The notes under the pieces were generated by a model. The model saw only the letters and a list, made by a program, of their open reading frames with translations. It had not been told where the DNA came from and did not search any database. This document shows positions 45,661 to 57,511 of a stretch of 64,000 nucleotides of DNA, piece by piece. Made by a program: the position numbers and the translations under genes. Location: assembly GCA_037039685.1 (NCBI GenBank), contig JAWNGF010000004.1, positions 1,798,001-1,862,000 on the forward strand, written 5' to 3'. How positions within the stretch are numbered: position 1 is the first letter of the stretch; the number at the start of each line of letters is the position of its first letter. The DNA comes from Ceratobasidium sp. AG-K (taxonomy: Eukaryota > Basidiomycota > Agaricomycetes > Cantharellales > Ceratobasidiaceae).

Positions 45661-48600
45661 ATGGCGCCCGGATCGAAACGCTGGTTGCCTGACGCGGTTC
45701 GCCGCTGTCTTCCCTTCGGAAGGCAGCGTACAAGGTCCGATCCGTCTCCTACGTCCTCGCCCATACACGATAACCCGCCGCCGACCGGGGTAACATCCAC
45801 TCAGGCGGTCTCCCCGAGCATCAGGCTGCTGCTAGTAACGGCGCGCATTCCTCAAGCAACGCAAGTTGAGACGAGTCCTGCGATGAGTGCGCTAAAGACG
45901 GTGCTTGGAGGACTAAGAGATAGTCTGGCCGAGCTGCCTCCGTTGCAGATGGCCATCGGAGGATTGCTAGAGTGTATCATCCGGTCAGAGGTATGTAGGC
46001 ATGTCTCGATTTCAACTCGCCTGTGAGTCTGATGGTCGTACGATACAGGTCGAGGCTCAAAATCGTCAGGCATACCAAGAACTAGCCTCAGATTTGGCGA
46101 ACCTGGCCACGTTACTCCAAAAGCATGCGGTTGAGCTGAAGCCACACGACCGATCATACTCGGTTGCCAACGTCGCGCAGTACGTGCAGCGGTTTCGTTC
46201 TGGAATATCAGTTGATTGGTGATGGCTGTAGGGCAATTGCTGAACAAACAGAATTGATCAAAACACAACAGAAGCAGTCACAAATTAGCCGGTTGACCAC
46301 GGCAAGGGACGACGGAGAAGTGGTGCTGAGGTGCTACCGCAGGATCGGGGCGCTGTTTCAGCAGTTGCAGGTGCGCGAAATAATACCGCTATGGCTGGAA
46401 ACTCATCCGGATCTCAGACCGATATACTATTGAGCTTGCGGGACGAATCAAAGGAGCGAGATATGGTATGTACAATGTTATGTTTCGGGCAGCGGTGTGA
46501 TAGCATGTCGTGTGCGCAGGGTGTTATCATCAAGGACCTCTCACCAGCTCGTGACGCCTACCACAACGCGGCACTCCCCACCTCGGCCACTAAGCGAGTC
46601 GGATGTACCCAAGGTACCCGCGTGAAGCTCCTGGAGATGGCTCAAGACTGGATACAGGGGGGAAATGCGGCCAAAATTTTCTGGCTGAACGGTATGGCTG
46701 GCACCGGCAAGACCACGATCGCCTACACTCTCTGCGAGATGCTGATGAAGGATAAACTGCTCGGGGCTAGCTTCTTCTGCTCGCGCAACTCGTCGCCCGA
46801 CTGCAAAGACGTCAATCGGATTGTACCGACGATCGCGTATCAACTAGGCCAATATTCGAACCTTTACCGACAGGAGTTATTCAAGGCGCTGAAGAGCTAC
46901 TCGGACGTCTCAAAGCGGGATATCGGCGCTCAGTTCCTGCATCTCATCTCGGAGCCCTTTCAGAAGATCAGCCAGGCGATGCCGAAGGACGCTATAGTCG
47001 TGATTGATGCGCTGGACGAGTGCGTCGACGAGGCCGGGGCAAAAGATGTGCTCAACATGCTAATCCGGCATGCGGCCAACCTTCCCATCAAGTTCTTTGT
47101 TGCCAGTCGGCCTGAACCCACCATATCCGAAAGCATAGCCGCTCGCGATGGCGCTACGCGCTCGATTCTCCGACTCCATGACATCGAGGAATCACTCGTG
47201 CAGGCAGACATCAAGCTCTACCTAACTGAAGCGCTGGCATGCATCAACGTATCGCCCTCCGAGATCGACCAGCTTGCCACCCGGGCCGGTAACCTGTTCA
47301 TCTTTGCCGCGACCACCGTGCGCTACATACTGCCAGACCGAGGGGCTGTGAACCGAGGACAACGATTGCAGACGGTACTGAAACTACAGCCAAGCCAGAA
47401 GCATAGAAGTTATGACGATATCGACAACCTGTATGCGGCGATCCTAACCAATGCCTTGGACGAGAAGATCTATGAGGAAGAAGAGATTGATGCAAGGCAG
47501 AAAGTGCTGAAGACTGTGATCTGTGCGGGGGAGCCATTGACGATACCGGCGCTTGCCGAGATTCTGCGTATGTCGGGTGAAGAAGATGTGCGGATTGCGA
47601 TACAACCTCTACAATCCCTGCTTTATGTCTCAGCAATCACCAGCGCAGTATCCTCTCTCCACGCATCGTTTCCCGACTTTTTGCTCGCCAAGCAACGTGC
47701 TGGACAATTCTACTGTGACGACATCCTTCAAAGCTCTTACCTGGCCGAGCGTTGCTTCGGGTTGATGGGCCGGTCACTGAAGTTCAACATATGTGGGCTA
47801 GAATCATCATACGTGTTTGACAGGGATGTGCCGAACCTTGAATGTCGGGTGGACGAGGCGATCTCGACCGGACTTTTCTACTCGTGCAGATACTGGTGCG
47901 ACCACCTCACCAAAAGTCTATCCTCACCCGCGTTGCTTTCGCTCCTACACACGTTCTTGCGGCAGCATCTGCTGTTCTGGATGGAAGTGCTGAACCTGAA
48001 AAGGCGGATCGGCCACGGCGAAGTTATGCTCAGTCAGGTACTGACCTGGCTCCCGGTGAGTATCTCACCCCCGCGCCGTAGTCATCTACTCACAAAGCTC
48101 AGATGGAAGCTGAATGGGCTGAGCTCCGAGACTTCACGTACGATGCACGCAATTTTCTCACGGTGTTTGCCGGCAATCCCGGCTCGCTATCCACCCCACA
48201 TATCTACGTATCTATGTTGCCTTTCACATCCAGGGAAAGCCGTATGCGGACAGCCTACTGGAAGCGAACGCGAGGTCTGATACAGGTTGAAGGTCCAGCG
48301 ATCGAGGCCAGGGGTAACTCTGCGCTTGCAACCTGGGACGTTGGGAGCGCGGTTCATAGCATTGCTCAATCGAGCGACGGCAGGCGTGTCGTCTCAGGCT
48401 CTGGCAACGGTGAAGTGAGTGTGTGGGATGTGTCAAGTGGCGCTCGTGTCCTGGGGCCCTCGGAGGGTCATGAGAAGTCAACCGAATTGGAGCTTCGGGG
48501 CTTTTTTGATCCAGTCATGTCGGTGGCGTTCTCTCCAGATAACTCTCGCATTGCATCTGGCTCATGGGACAATACCATTCGTGTTTGGGACGCGGGCAAC

Positions 48601-50373
48601 GGCAACCTGGTCGTGGGACCACTTTGCGGCCATACCGATAGTGTCGCCTCCGTTGCATTCTCGCCCGACGGCACTCGCCTCGCTTCTGGCTCCTACGATC
48701 GCACTATCCAAATGTGGGACACGCACACAGGCGCTGCGATCGGCGATGCATATGAAGGACATCAGGGTCCAGTGCGTTCGGTGGCATTCTCACCCGACGG
48801 ACAGCATCTCGCCTCTGGCTCAGATGACCGTACGATCCGGGTTTGGAACTGGCGGACAGGCATGGCAGCTTTGGGGCCGATGGAAGGGCATACCGGTTCG
48901 GTGAACTGCATTGCATATTCCTTGGACGGACTGCGCCTGGCGTCTGGCTCGAATGATCGCACGGTTCGAGTGTGGGACATGACGAATGGCACGCTGTTGG
49001 TCGGTCCATTTGAGGGTCATACCGATTGTGTCGTGTCCGTTTCGTTCTCACCCAATGGCACCCAGATTGTGTCCGGTTCAGATAACTTAACAATTTGCTT
49101 GTGGGGAGCTGAGAGCGGGCAGCTGCTCGCTGGGCCATTCGGGGGACTAGTCTCCAAAACGGGCAAATGCGTAGTGCTCTTCAGTACGGATGGCACACGC
49201 GTTCTGTCTGGGTCTTGGGACATGATCCGTGTATGGGACGCGCGCCAAGGGTCGACCGGTGAAACCGTGTCGTTGGGACACTCCAGCGTCATCAGCTCTA
49301 TTGCTATATCGCCCGACGGCACACGCGTAGCATCCGGCTCGTGGGACGAGACGATCTGCGTCTGGGACACACACAACGGCACACTCGTAACTGGCCCGTT
49401 TAAAGGTTATGAAGGCCGCTCCATGGCATTCTCGCCCGACGGGGCACGCATTGTGGCTAGCTCTGACAATGATACCCTGCAGACATGGGACGCGTCCACC
49501 GGTGCGCTGCTTGCTGGTCCGTTCCAGGGACACTCCGGATTAGTCTATTCGGTCGCCTTTTCGCCCGATGGCAGCCAAATTGCATCCGGTTCCTGGGATC
49601 AAACCATCCAATTGTGGGACTCGCACACTGGCAAATCGGTCGCCAAGCCAATCAAGGGCCACACCGAACCAGTTATGTCCATCGCGTTCTCACCCGACGG
49701 CGCTCGCATCGTATCTGGTTCCGTTGACCATACGGTCCGCATGTGGGAAATCAACAAAGGCGCGGCACTCTGGGTGTCCGAGGCTCACAACAACCGTGTC
49801 AACTGCGTGGCGTTTTCACCTGATGGGACGCGAGTTGTGTCTGGGTCGTGGGACAAAACCATTCTTGTGTTGGACGCAAGTGACGGTGCGGTGCTGCATG
49901 GTCCGTTCACAGGTCATACTGAATGGGTCTTGTCCGTCGCATTCTCGTCCGATGGGACGCGCGTCGTCTCTGGTTCTTGGGATAAAACGCTGCGCGTGTG
50001 GGACGTGGAAAGCGGCACAGAGGTGGTTGGTCCACTAAAAGGTCACACCAGTTACGTAACCTCTGTAACATTCTCTCCCGATGGTGTCGGTCTCCTCTCT
50101 GGTTCATATGACCGCACGATTCGGTTCTGGGATGTCGCAGCTGCCACTCGACCCGACGCCGCATCATTCGACCGTTGGTCCATTGACGACGATGGCTGGC
50201 TGACCGACTCACAGTTGCAGCGGCTGTTCTGGGTGCCGCCCGACCAGCGCGATGGGTTCGGGTTCCTGACCCCCTCCAATCCTCTCGTCATGAATGTCCG
50301 CGGCACCACCCGCGTTGACAACACCATACTACTAGGAGAGCGGTGGCACGAATGCTATGATTCATCTCTGTGA
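45661..50373 (+). CDS. NACHT-WD40 NLR (NWD), tandem copy 1
   Basis: A STAND-class NTPase of the fungal NLR type, thought to sense non-self or stress and signal by oligomerising. Six exons are inferred: 45661-45990, 46049-46179, 46232-46370, 46418-46465, 46520-48055 and 48103-50373, giving about 1,484 residues. The N-terminus carries a Pro/Ser-rich stretch and then a helical domain ([31 protein letters not shown]). NACHT: Walker [10 protein letters not shown] at 46691-46717, Walker [10 protein letters not shown] near 46998-47024, then FFVASRPEP (sensor region) and a winged-helix-like segment. After a linker ([20 protein letters not shown]) come 14 WD40 repeats, enough for two seven-bladed propellers, and a conserved C-terminal cap ([20 protein letters not shown]). 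The stop is TGA at 50371-50373. No lesion was found. Confidence 0.9.
48328..50150 (+). repeat. 14 WD40 repeats of NWD copy 1
   Basis: Units of about 129 bp (43 codons) with the pattern [26 protein letters not shown] recur 14 times, from [10 protein letters not shown] to [12 protein letters not shown]. The same number is counted in copies 2 and 3. High DNA similarity between neighbouring units makes repeat-number change and unequal exchange likely over time. Confidence 0.85.
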
Positions 50374-51598
50374 TTGATCGTGTTGCGTATAGCTCACGCT
50401 TTTATTCATATATCCTTGGCTGTTTCCTTCGATTGCTATCTTTTGGTTATACGTGTATGATATGAACACGGCTTTAGCACTTGCTCATGTACGCAAATTT
50501 AGAGTTTTTTGATGATCATATGATGTTACCAAGGGAACCCGCCGGCTTCGACGCGATCGTCGATCAGAGTCGCCAGGAGCACCGATCGCCGTTCACGCCA
50601 CCTCCACAAATCAACTCTCGCCCGCTGTCCTTATCCCCGATTGGTCTTCAAACTCTTCACAGCGCATCGGTTTCACGACTCCAGTTCTGCGTTGAATTGC
50701 TCGATTTTTTGTTTGTGGCACAATAACAACGGTAGCGACAATTCACTGAACTGCTGGTGAGACGTACCGTCGAATCCGGCTCCTGGAATGCTGATCAACT
50801 GGTTTGACGCGCCCACATTTCTTCCTTGGGTGACTCGCGGGATACCCACTATATACGCCCTGGTAACCAGAGATACATGTGCCTAGCCAGGTCAGCAATC
50901 CTCTTCCACCTGCTCCACGCGAGACCGGTCTAACCGTGTCAAACTCAACCTCTCAGTAGATTTGTCCGGCGTTTGTATCCATCTTGCTAGTCGTATTCCC
51001 GTGTGTAGGCTCCACGAACCGGACACACTCATACACGCGAGTTCTGTTGGACCCACAGGCCCAACAATCTATCACAAAGCTGAGAACACGCCACGAACTA
51101 GCTACCAGCTCCTGTGGGTCAACTCGCCATTGGATGAGACCTGAAGGGTGCTCACTCGGTTGCCCGCGTTGATTGGGATGTCGGAGTGAGGGGTTTCGAG
51201 GAGAGGACTCGGACGAGGGTCATCTGGCTTCGTGTACACATTTGGGGATAAAAGGAAGCGAACGGGACGAGAACATATGGTGTGCAGAAATGTTTAAGGT
51301 GCATTATTGGTCATGGGGTGAATCAGGTCGAACCTGATCAAATTTGTTGCAGGCGGGGGAGAGTTCGAGTGATGCAAGGAGTACCAGTGCTCTGACGTAC
51401 CAGAGCCATACGGAGATTTGCTGACCAATATGACCGATATGTCAGCTTCTGGCACCCGAACAATGCCATCCATCCTCGGCCAAGCCTCGTGTCCGACACG
51501 CGCTGAGAACTTGCATCTGTCAGCACACAGGCGATTTATACTAGCCAGCCAGGCGGACAGCCTTCTCAGTTCTAACTAAAGCTGCTGCCAGGGTTGCA
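50374..51598. other. Inter-copy spacer 1 of the NWD array
   Basis: 1.2 kb between NWD copies 1 and 2, alignable in blocks with spacer 2 and the region after copy 3. It holds the 3' UTR of copy 1 and the promoter of copy 2. Short frames (50481-50726, 50962-51172) are not conserved as open frames in the other spacers, which argues against coding. Confidence 0.6.
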
Positions 51599-54500
51599 AT
51601 GACGTCCGGATCGAAACGCTCGTTGTCCGACGTGGTTCCCCATGATGTCCCCCTCAAGAGACAGCGTTCAGGATCCAACTTGTTCCCTGCGCCCTTGCCT
51701 ATACATGATAATCCGCTGCCAACCGGGGTAACATCCACTCAAGCTGCCCCGACCCCGAGTACCACGCTGCTGCCCAGAACGACACGCGTTTCTCAGGCAG
51801 CACAAGTCGAGCCGAGTCGAGCGATAAGCACGCTAAAGACGGCCCTTGGAGGGCTGGGGGGCAGTCTGACCGAGCTGCCTCCGCTGCAGATGGCAGTTGC
51901 TGGATTGCTAGGGCACATCGTCCACTCAGAGGTATGTAGCCCGATTTCGATTTTAACTCACTCCCAATGTAACAGTCGTTCGATACAGGCCGAGGAATAC
52001 AGTTGTCAAGCTTACGAAGACACAGTGTCAGATCTGGCAAACTTGGCGGTGATACTCCAACAGGATGTCGTCGAGTTGAAGCCACACGACGGTCCAGACT
52101 CGGTTGTCAACGTCGCGCGGTACGTGAGGTGGCTTTGTTTTGGGATGTCAGTTAATCGATCGTGGTTGTAGGGCAATCGGTGAACAAACAGAACTGATCA
52201 AAGCGCAACAGGCTCGGTCGCGAATCGCCCGCTTGACTACAGGAGAGGACGGCAGGGAAGTGGAGTTGAAGTGCTACCGCAGGATCGAGGCGTTGTTTCA
52301 GCAGTTGCAGGTACGCGAAACATTACTGATGTGACTGGAAACTTGACTGAAAACTTAACTGGATTCCAGAGCGATATACTAATGAGCTTGCAAGACGAAT
52401 CAAAGGAGCGAGATATGGTATGTACGATGTTCTGTTTTGTGCGGCGGTGTGATTGCATCTCGTGTTCGTAGGATATTATCATCAAGCACCTCTCACCAGC
52501 ATATGACGCCTACTACAACGCGGCGCTTCCCACCTCGGTCACCAGGCGAGCCGGGTGTACGCAAGGTACCCGCGTGAATCTCCTGAAAACGGCTCAAGAC
52601 TGGATACAGGGAGGCGACACCGCTAAAATCTTCTGGCTGAACGGCATGGCCGGCACCGGCAAGACCACGATCGCCTACACCCTCTGCGAGATGCTGATGA
52701 AGGACAAACTGCTCGGGGCCAGCTTCTTCTGCTCGCGCAACTCGCCCGACTGCCAGGATGTGAATCGGATTGTACCAACGATCGCGTATCAGCTGGGGCA
52801 ATACTCAAACCTATATCGACGGGAACTGTGCAAAGCGCTGAAGAGCTACTCGGACGTCTCAAAGCGGGAAATTGGCGCTCAGTTCCAGTATCTCATATTG
52901 GAGCCCTATAAAAAAATCAGCCATACCACGTTCAAGGATATTATAGTGGTGATTGACGCGTTGGACGAGTGTGCCGAAGAGGCCGGGACAAAAGTCGTGC
53001 TTGACATGCTGATCCAACACGCGGCTGGGCTTCCCATCAAGTTCTTTGTCGCCAGCCGACCCGAATCCGCCATATCCGATAGCATGGAAGCTCCCAGCCG
53101 CACTTTACGTTCGATTTTCTGGCTACACGACATCGAGAAATCGCTTGTGCAGGCCGATATCAAGCTTTACCTGACCGAAGCGCTGTCATCGATCAATGTG
53201 ACCCCCTCCGAAATCGACCAGCTCGCCGCTCGAGCCGGCAGCCTGTTCATCTTTGCCGCAACCACTGTGCGCTACATACTTCCAGATAGAGGAGTAGTGA
53301 ATCGAAAACAACGACTACAAGCGGTACTGAAACTGCAGCCAAGTCAGAAGCATAGAAGCAATGAGGACATCGACAACCTGTACGCAGCAATCCTAGCGAA
53401 TGCCTTGGACGAGACAATCTATGAAGAAGAAGAGACCATGGAAAGGCGTCAAGTGCTCAAGACAGTGATCTGTGCGAGGGAACCATTGACGATACCGGCG
53501 CTTGCCGAGATTCTGCGTATGTCGGACGAAGAAGTTGTTTCGATCGCAATACGTCCCCTACAGTCCCTGCTGTATATTTCAACAATCACTAGAGCGGTAT
53601 CAGCCCTCCACGCATCGTTTCCCGACTTTTTGCTCACCAGGGAACGTGCCGGACAGTTTTATTGCGATAGTGTTGTCCAAAGCTCCTACCTGGCAGATTG
53701 CTGCTTCGGGTTGATGGGCCGATCACTGATGTTCAACATATGCGCGTTAGAATCATCGTACGTGTTTGACAAGGATGTGCCGAACCTTCAATCTCGGGTC
53801 GACGAAGTGATCTCGACCGGACTTTTCTACTCGTGCAAATACTGGGGCGACCACCTTAGAAGCAGCTCACCCTCGCCCGCATTGTTTTCTCTCCTAGACC
53901 AGTTCTTGCAGCAGCACCTGCTGTTCTGGATGGAAGTGCTTCACCTCAAGGGATCTCTTCCTCACGGCGGAGACGCGCTGGGTTTGGTGCTGGCATGGCT
54001 TCCAGTGAGTGTTTATGTCTCACCTCGTAGTCATCCACTCAAAGAGCATAGACGGGAGCCGAACAAACTCAACTGCGGGACTTTGTATACGACGCACGCA
54101 ACTTTGTTACATCGTTTGCCGGGAACCCCACCTCGCTGTCCACGCCGCATATCTACGTGTCTGCGCTGCCTTTTACATCCAAAGGAAGCCGTGTTCGGGC
54201 AGCCTACTGGAAGCGAACGAAAGGTCTGATACAGATTGAAGGTGCGGCGACCGACGGCAGGGGCCAGTCTGCGCTCGCAACCTGGGACGTTGGGGGCGTG
54301 ATGTATAGCATTGCCCAAACAAGTGACGGCAGGTGTGTTGCCTCGGGCGCGGACTACAACGGGAAGGCAGTGGCCGTCTGGGACGTGTCGAGTGGCGCTC
54401 GTATCCTGGGACCTCTGGAGGGTCATGAGGAGTCAATCCAGTCGGTCGTGTTCTCTCCAGACAACTCCCGCATTGCATCTGGCTCATGGGACCGTACTAT

Positions 54501-56304
54501 TCGTGTTTGGGACGCGCGCAACGGCAACTGTGTCGTGGGGCCACTTCGCGGCCATACTTCATGGGTCGCCTCCGTTGCGTTCTCGCCCGACGGCACTCGC
54601 CTCGCTTCCGGCTCATGGGACCATACTATCCGAATGTGGGACGCGCACACAGGCGCTGCGATCGGTAATGCATATGAAGGACATCAGGGTCCAGTGCTGT
54701 CGGTGGCATTCTCACCCGACGGACAGCATCTTGCCTCTGGCTCAGATGACCGTACGATCCGGGTTTGGAACTGGCGGACAGGCATGGCAGCTTTGGGGCC
54801 GATGGAAGGGCATACCCGGTTGGTGAACTGCATTGCATATTCCCCCGAAGGACTGCGCCTGGCGTCTGGCTCGGATGATGGCACGGTCCGAGTGTGGGAC
54901 ATGTCAAGTAGCACACTGTTGGCCGGACCATTCAAGGGTCATATCGCCGATATTATGTCCGTTTCGTTTTCACCCAATGGCACGCAGGTTGTGTCTGGTT
55001 CAAAAGATCATACAATTTGCGTGTGGGAAGCTGAGAGTGGGAAGCTGACCGCTGGACCATTCGAGGGGCACGACGACAATATCAGTGCGGTATTCTTCAC
55101 CGTGGACGGCACACGCGTCCTATCTGGGTCTTGGGATGACACGATCCGTGTATGGGATGTGCGCCAATGGACAACCGGCCCTACCGAGCCGCTGGGACAT
55201 TCAGGCTTCATCTTCTCTGTTGCCATGTCGCCCGACGGAACACGCCTCGCATCTGGTTCAGGTGACGAGACAATCTGCGTGTGGGATATGCCCGACGGCA
55301 CACTCGTCGCTGGTCCGTTCGAAGCTCATACCAGAGAAGTCAACTCGGTGGCATTCTCGCCAGACGGAGCGCGCATCGTGTCTGGCTCTGAGGATCACAC
55401 CCTGCGCACATGGGATGCGTCTACTGGCGCCTTGCTTGCTGGTCCGTTCGAGGGACACGCCCAATCGGTCAGTTCGGTTGCCTTTTCGCCCGATGGCAGC
55501 AAAATTGCATCCGGTTCCTATGACAGAACCATCCGATTGTGGGACTCGCATACCGGCCAATTGGTCACCGAGGCATTTGAGGGCCACGCCGACTGGGTCA
55601 TGTCCATCGCGTTTTCCCCCAGCGGCGCTCGCATCGTCTCTGGCTCCCGCGACAACACGATCCGCATGTGGGATGCCAGTGATGGTACTGTGCTCTGGAC
55701 CTCCGACGCTCACACCAGCGATGTCAGTTGTGTGGCGTTTTCACCCGACGGGACGCGAGTCGTGTCTGGTTCGGGTGACAATATGATGCTGGTGTTGGAC
55801 GCGCGTGGCGGTGCGGTGCTGCATGGTCCGTTCGTGGGTCATACCGACCGTGTCTACTCCGTCGCATTCTCGCCCGATGGAACGCGCGTCGTCTCTGGCT
55901 CTTGGGATAAAACGGTGCGCGTTTGGGACGTGGAAAGTGGCACAGAGGTGGTTGGTCCACTCAAGGGTCACCCCAATGGGGTTCTTTATGCCGCGTTCTC
56001 TCCCGATGGTGTGCGTATCATCTCTGGGTCGTCTGACAGAACGAGCACGATTCGGTTGTGGGATGTCGCAGCCGTCACACAACCCAGCACCGCTTTATTT
56101 GACGGTTGGTCCATTGATGACAGTGGATGGCTGACCGACTCGCAGTCGCAGCGGCTGTTCTGGGTGCCGTCCGACCAGCGCGATGGGTTTTGGTTTCCTA
56201 CCTCCTTCAATCCTCTCGTTATCAATGCCCGCAGCACCACCCGCGTTGACAGCACTACGCTACTAGGAGAGCGGTGGCACGAGTGCTATGATACATCCCT
56301 GTAA
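51599..56304 (+). CDS. NACHT-WD40 NLR (NWD), tandem copy 2
   Basis: Same six-exon plan as copy 1 and fully open through every join checked. The start ATG is 51599 (MTSGSKRSLSDVVPHDVPLK) and exon 1 ends at 51931 (HIVHSE). Further N-terminal exons give AYEDTVSDLANLAVILQQ and CYRRIEALFQQLQ. Walker [10 protein letters not shown] starts at 52643. Walker [15 protein letters not shown] is near 52950-52980. The NACHT/WD40 junction reads HLKGSLPHGGDALGLVLAWLP, a GTGAGT donor, an acceptor GAGCATAG, then LRDFVYDARNFVTSFAG, in frame. Fourteen WD40 repeats and the C-terminal [12 protein letters not shown] end follow. The stop is TAA at 56302-56304. It is the most diverged of the three in the end of the NACHT region, and shares near-identical repeats 3-4 with copy 1. 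Confidence 0.9.
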
Positions 56305-57511
56305 TTGGTTTCGTTCTGATTATCCCATGCTTTTACCATTGTACTAGTACGCTTTGCGCTGCCTCTTTGACTTGCTATCTTTTTAGCACTTTCTCATGTC
56401 CGCGTTTAGTTCCGCAAATTTAGGGTTTTGATGAACACCCGACCTTGCCTCGGGTCCCGCCACCTTCGATGTGATCGTCGATCAAAGTTGCCGAGCGATT
56501 CAACTGCTGCGCACGCCACCTCCACCAATCAATACATGCCCGATCCACGATTTGACATAATATTCTGGACACTAAGTCGGTCTCAAGATCAGAGGTCTGC
56601 GTCGAATTACACAACTTTTTATTCTCTCGCACAACAACAGCGGACTCGACAATTCACCAAGCCACTGCCGAGATGTGCCGTCGAATCGGGCTCTCTGGTA
56701 CACTAATCAACTAGTTTGAATCACCCACATTCCCTCATTGGGTCACTTGTGAATCACCCCTTATATATGGCCCAGCAACCGGCGATTCAAGTACATAGCC
56801 AGGTCAACAACTACCTCCCCTTTGCTCCACGCACCATACGACCAGGCGCATGAAGCTCAAGCTACCTGTGAAATTGACCAGTGTTTGTGTCCGTCTGACT
56901 AGCCTTGCTCAGGCGCAAGCTTCATACACTGAAGACGATCGTATGTACGAGTCCTATTGGGTCGACGACCTTGACAATCCTCCTAAACCTGAGAATGCTT
57001 TATAAATTAGCTATCGCCTTTACAGGAGCGGCTCGCAATGAGTCGTGCACCAGAGATGCTTGCTTGACCGTTCGTGTTGGCTGGGATGTCGGAGTGGCGG
57101 GTTTCCATGCGAGAACGAGGGAGAGGCAATCCTGACTTTTGTGTATGTATTCGAGCTCGAAGATAAACATAAACAGAAAGGGCGGGAATGTATTGCGAGT
57201 AGGGTTGATCAGTGTGCAGTACTGGTTGGGCGGTTGAGTCGACTCTAACCTAATCGTTGTTGCGGGTGGTGGGATAGAATACGAGTGATTTGCAGGGTGC
57301 TCTGGCGTGTCGCGGCCAAGCAGAGTGTTGATGACAAATATCAGCGATGTGTCAATTTCCAGCGGTTGTCCACCACTTTCCATTCTCGACCAAGCCTCAT
57401 GTCCTCCGCACGCTCAGAACTTGTACTCTGTTGACACGCGCATGATTCACCCTAGCCAGTCGGCCATTCCATCCTCTTGGATTCCCACTCAATCGAATAC
57501 TTGGGCTGCAA
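56305..57511. other. Inter-copy spacer 2 of the NWD array
   Basis: Homologous in blocks to spacer 1 and to 62205-63170. It contains the upstream block of copy 3 (CTCGACCAAGCCTCATGTCC, nearly matching CTCGGCCAAGCCTCGTGTCC before copy 2). Short open frames here are not preserved between spacers. Confidence 0.6.

Noticed and set aside
48328..50150. Regularly spaced repeats resembling a CRISPR array or satellite
   Set aside because: The spacing of about 129 bp is the WD40 codon period inside an open frame. The repeats are protein-coding, and the genome is eukaryotic.
48187..50327. Many long antisense ORFs over the WD40 regions of all three NWD genes
   Set aside because: They mirror the repeat structure of the sense gene and carry no independent domain; shadows of the coding strand.
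50481..51172. Short ORFs in NWD spacer 1
   Set aside because: Homologous blocks in spacer 2 and after copy 3 do not keep these frames open.
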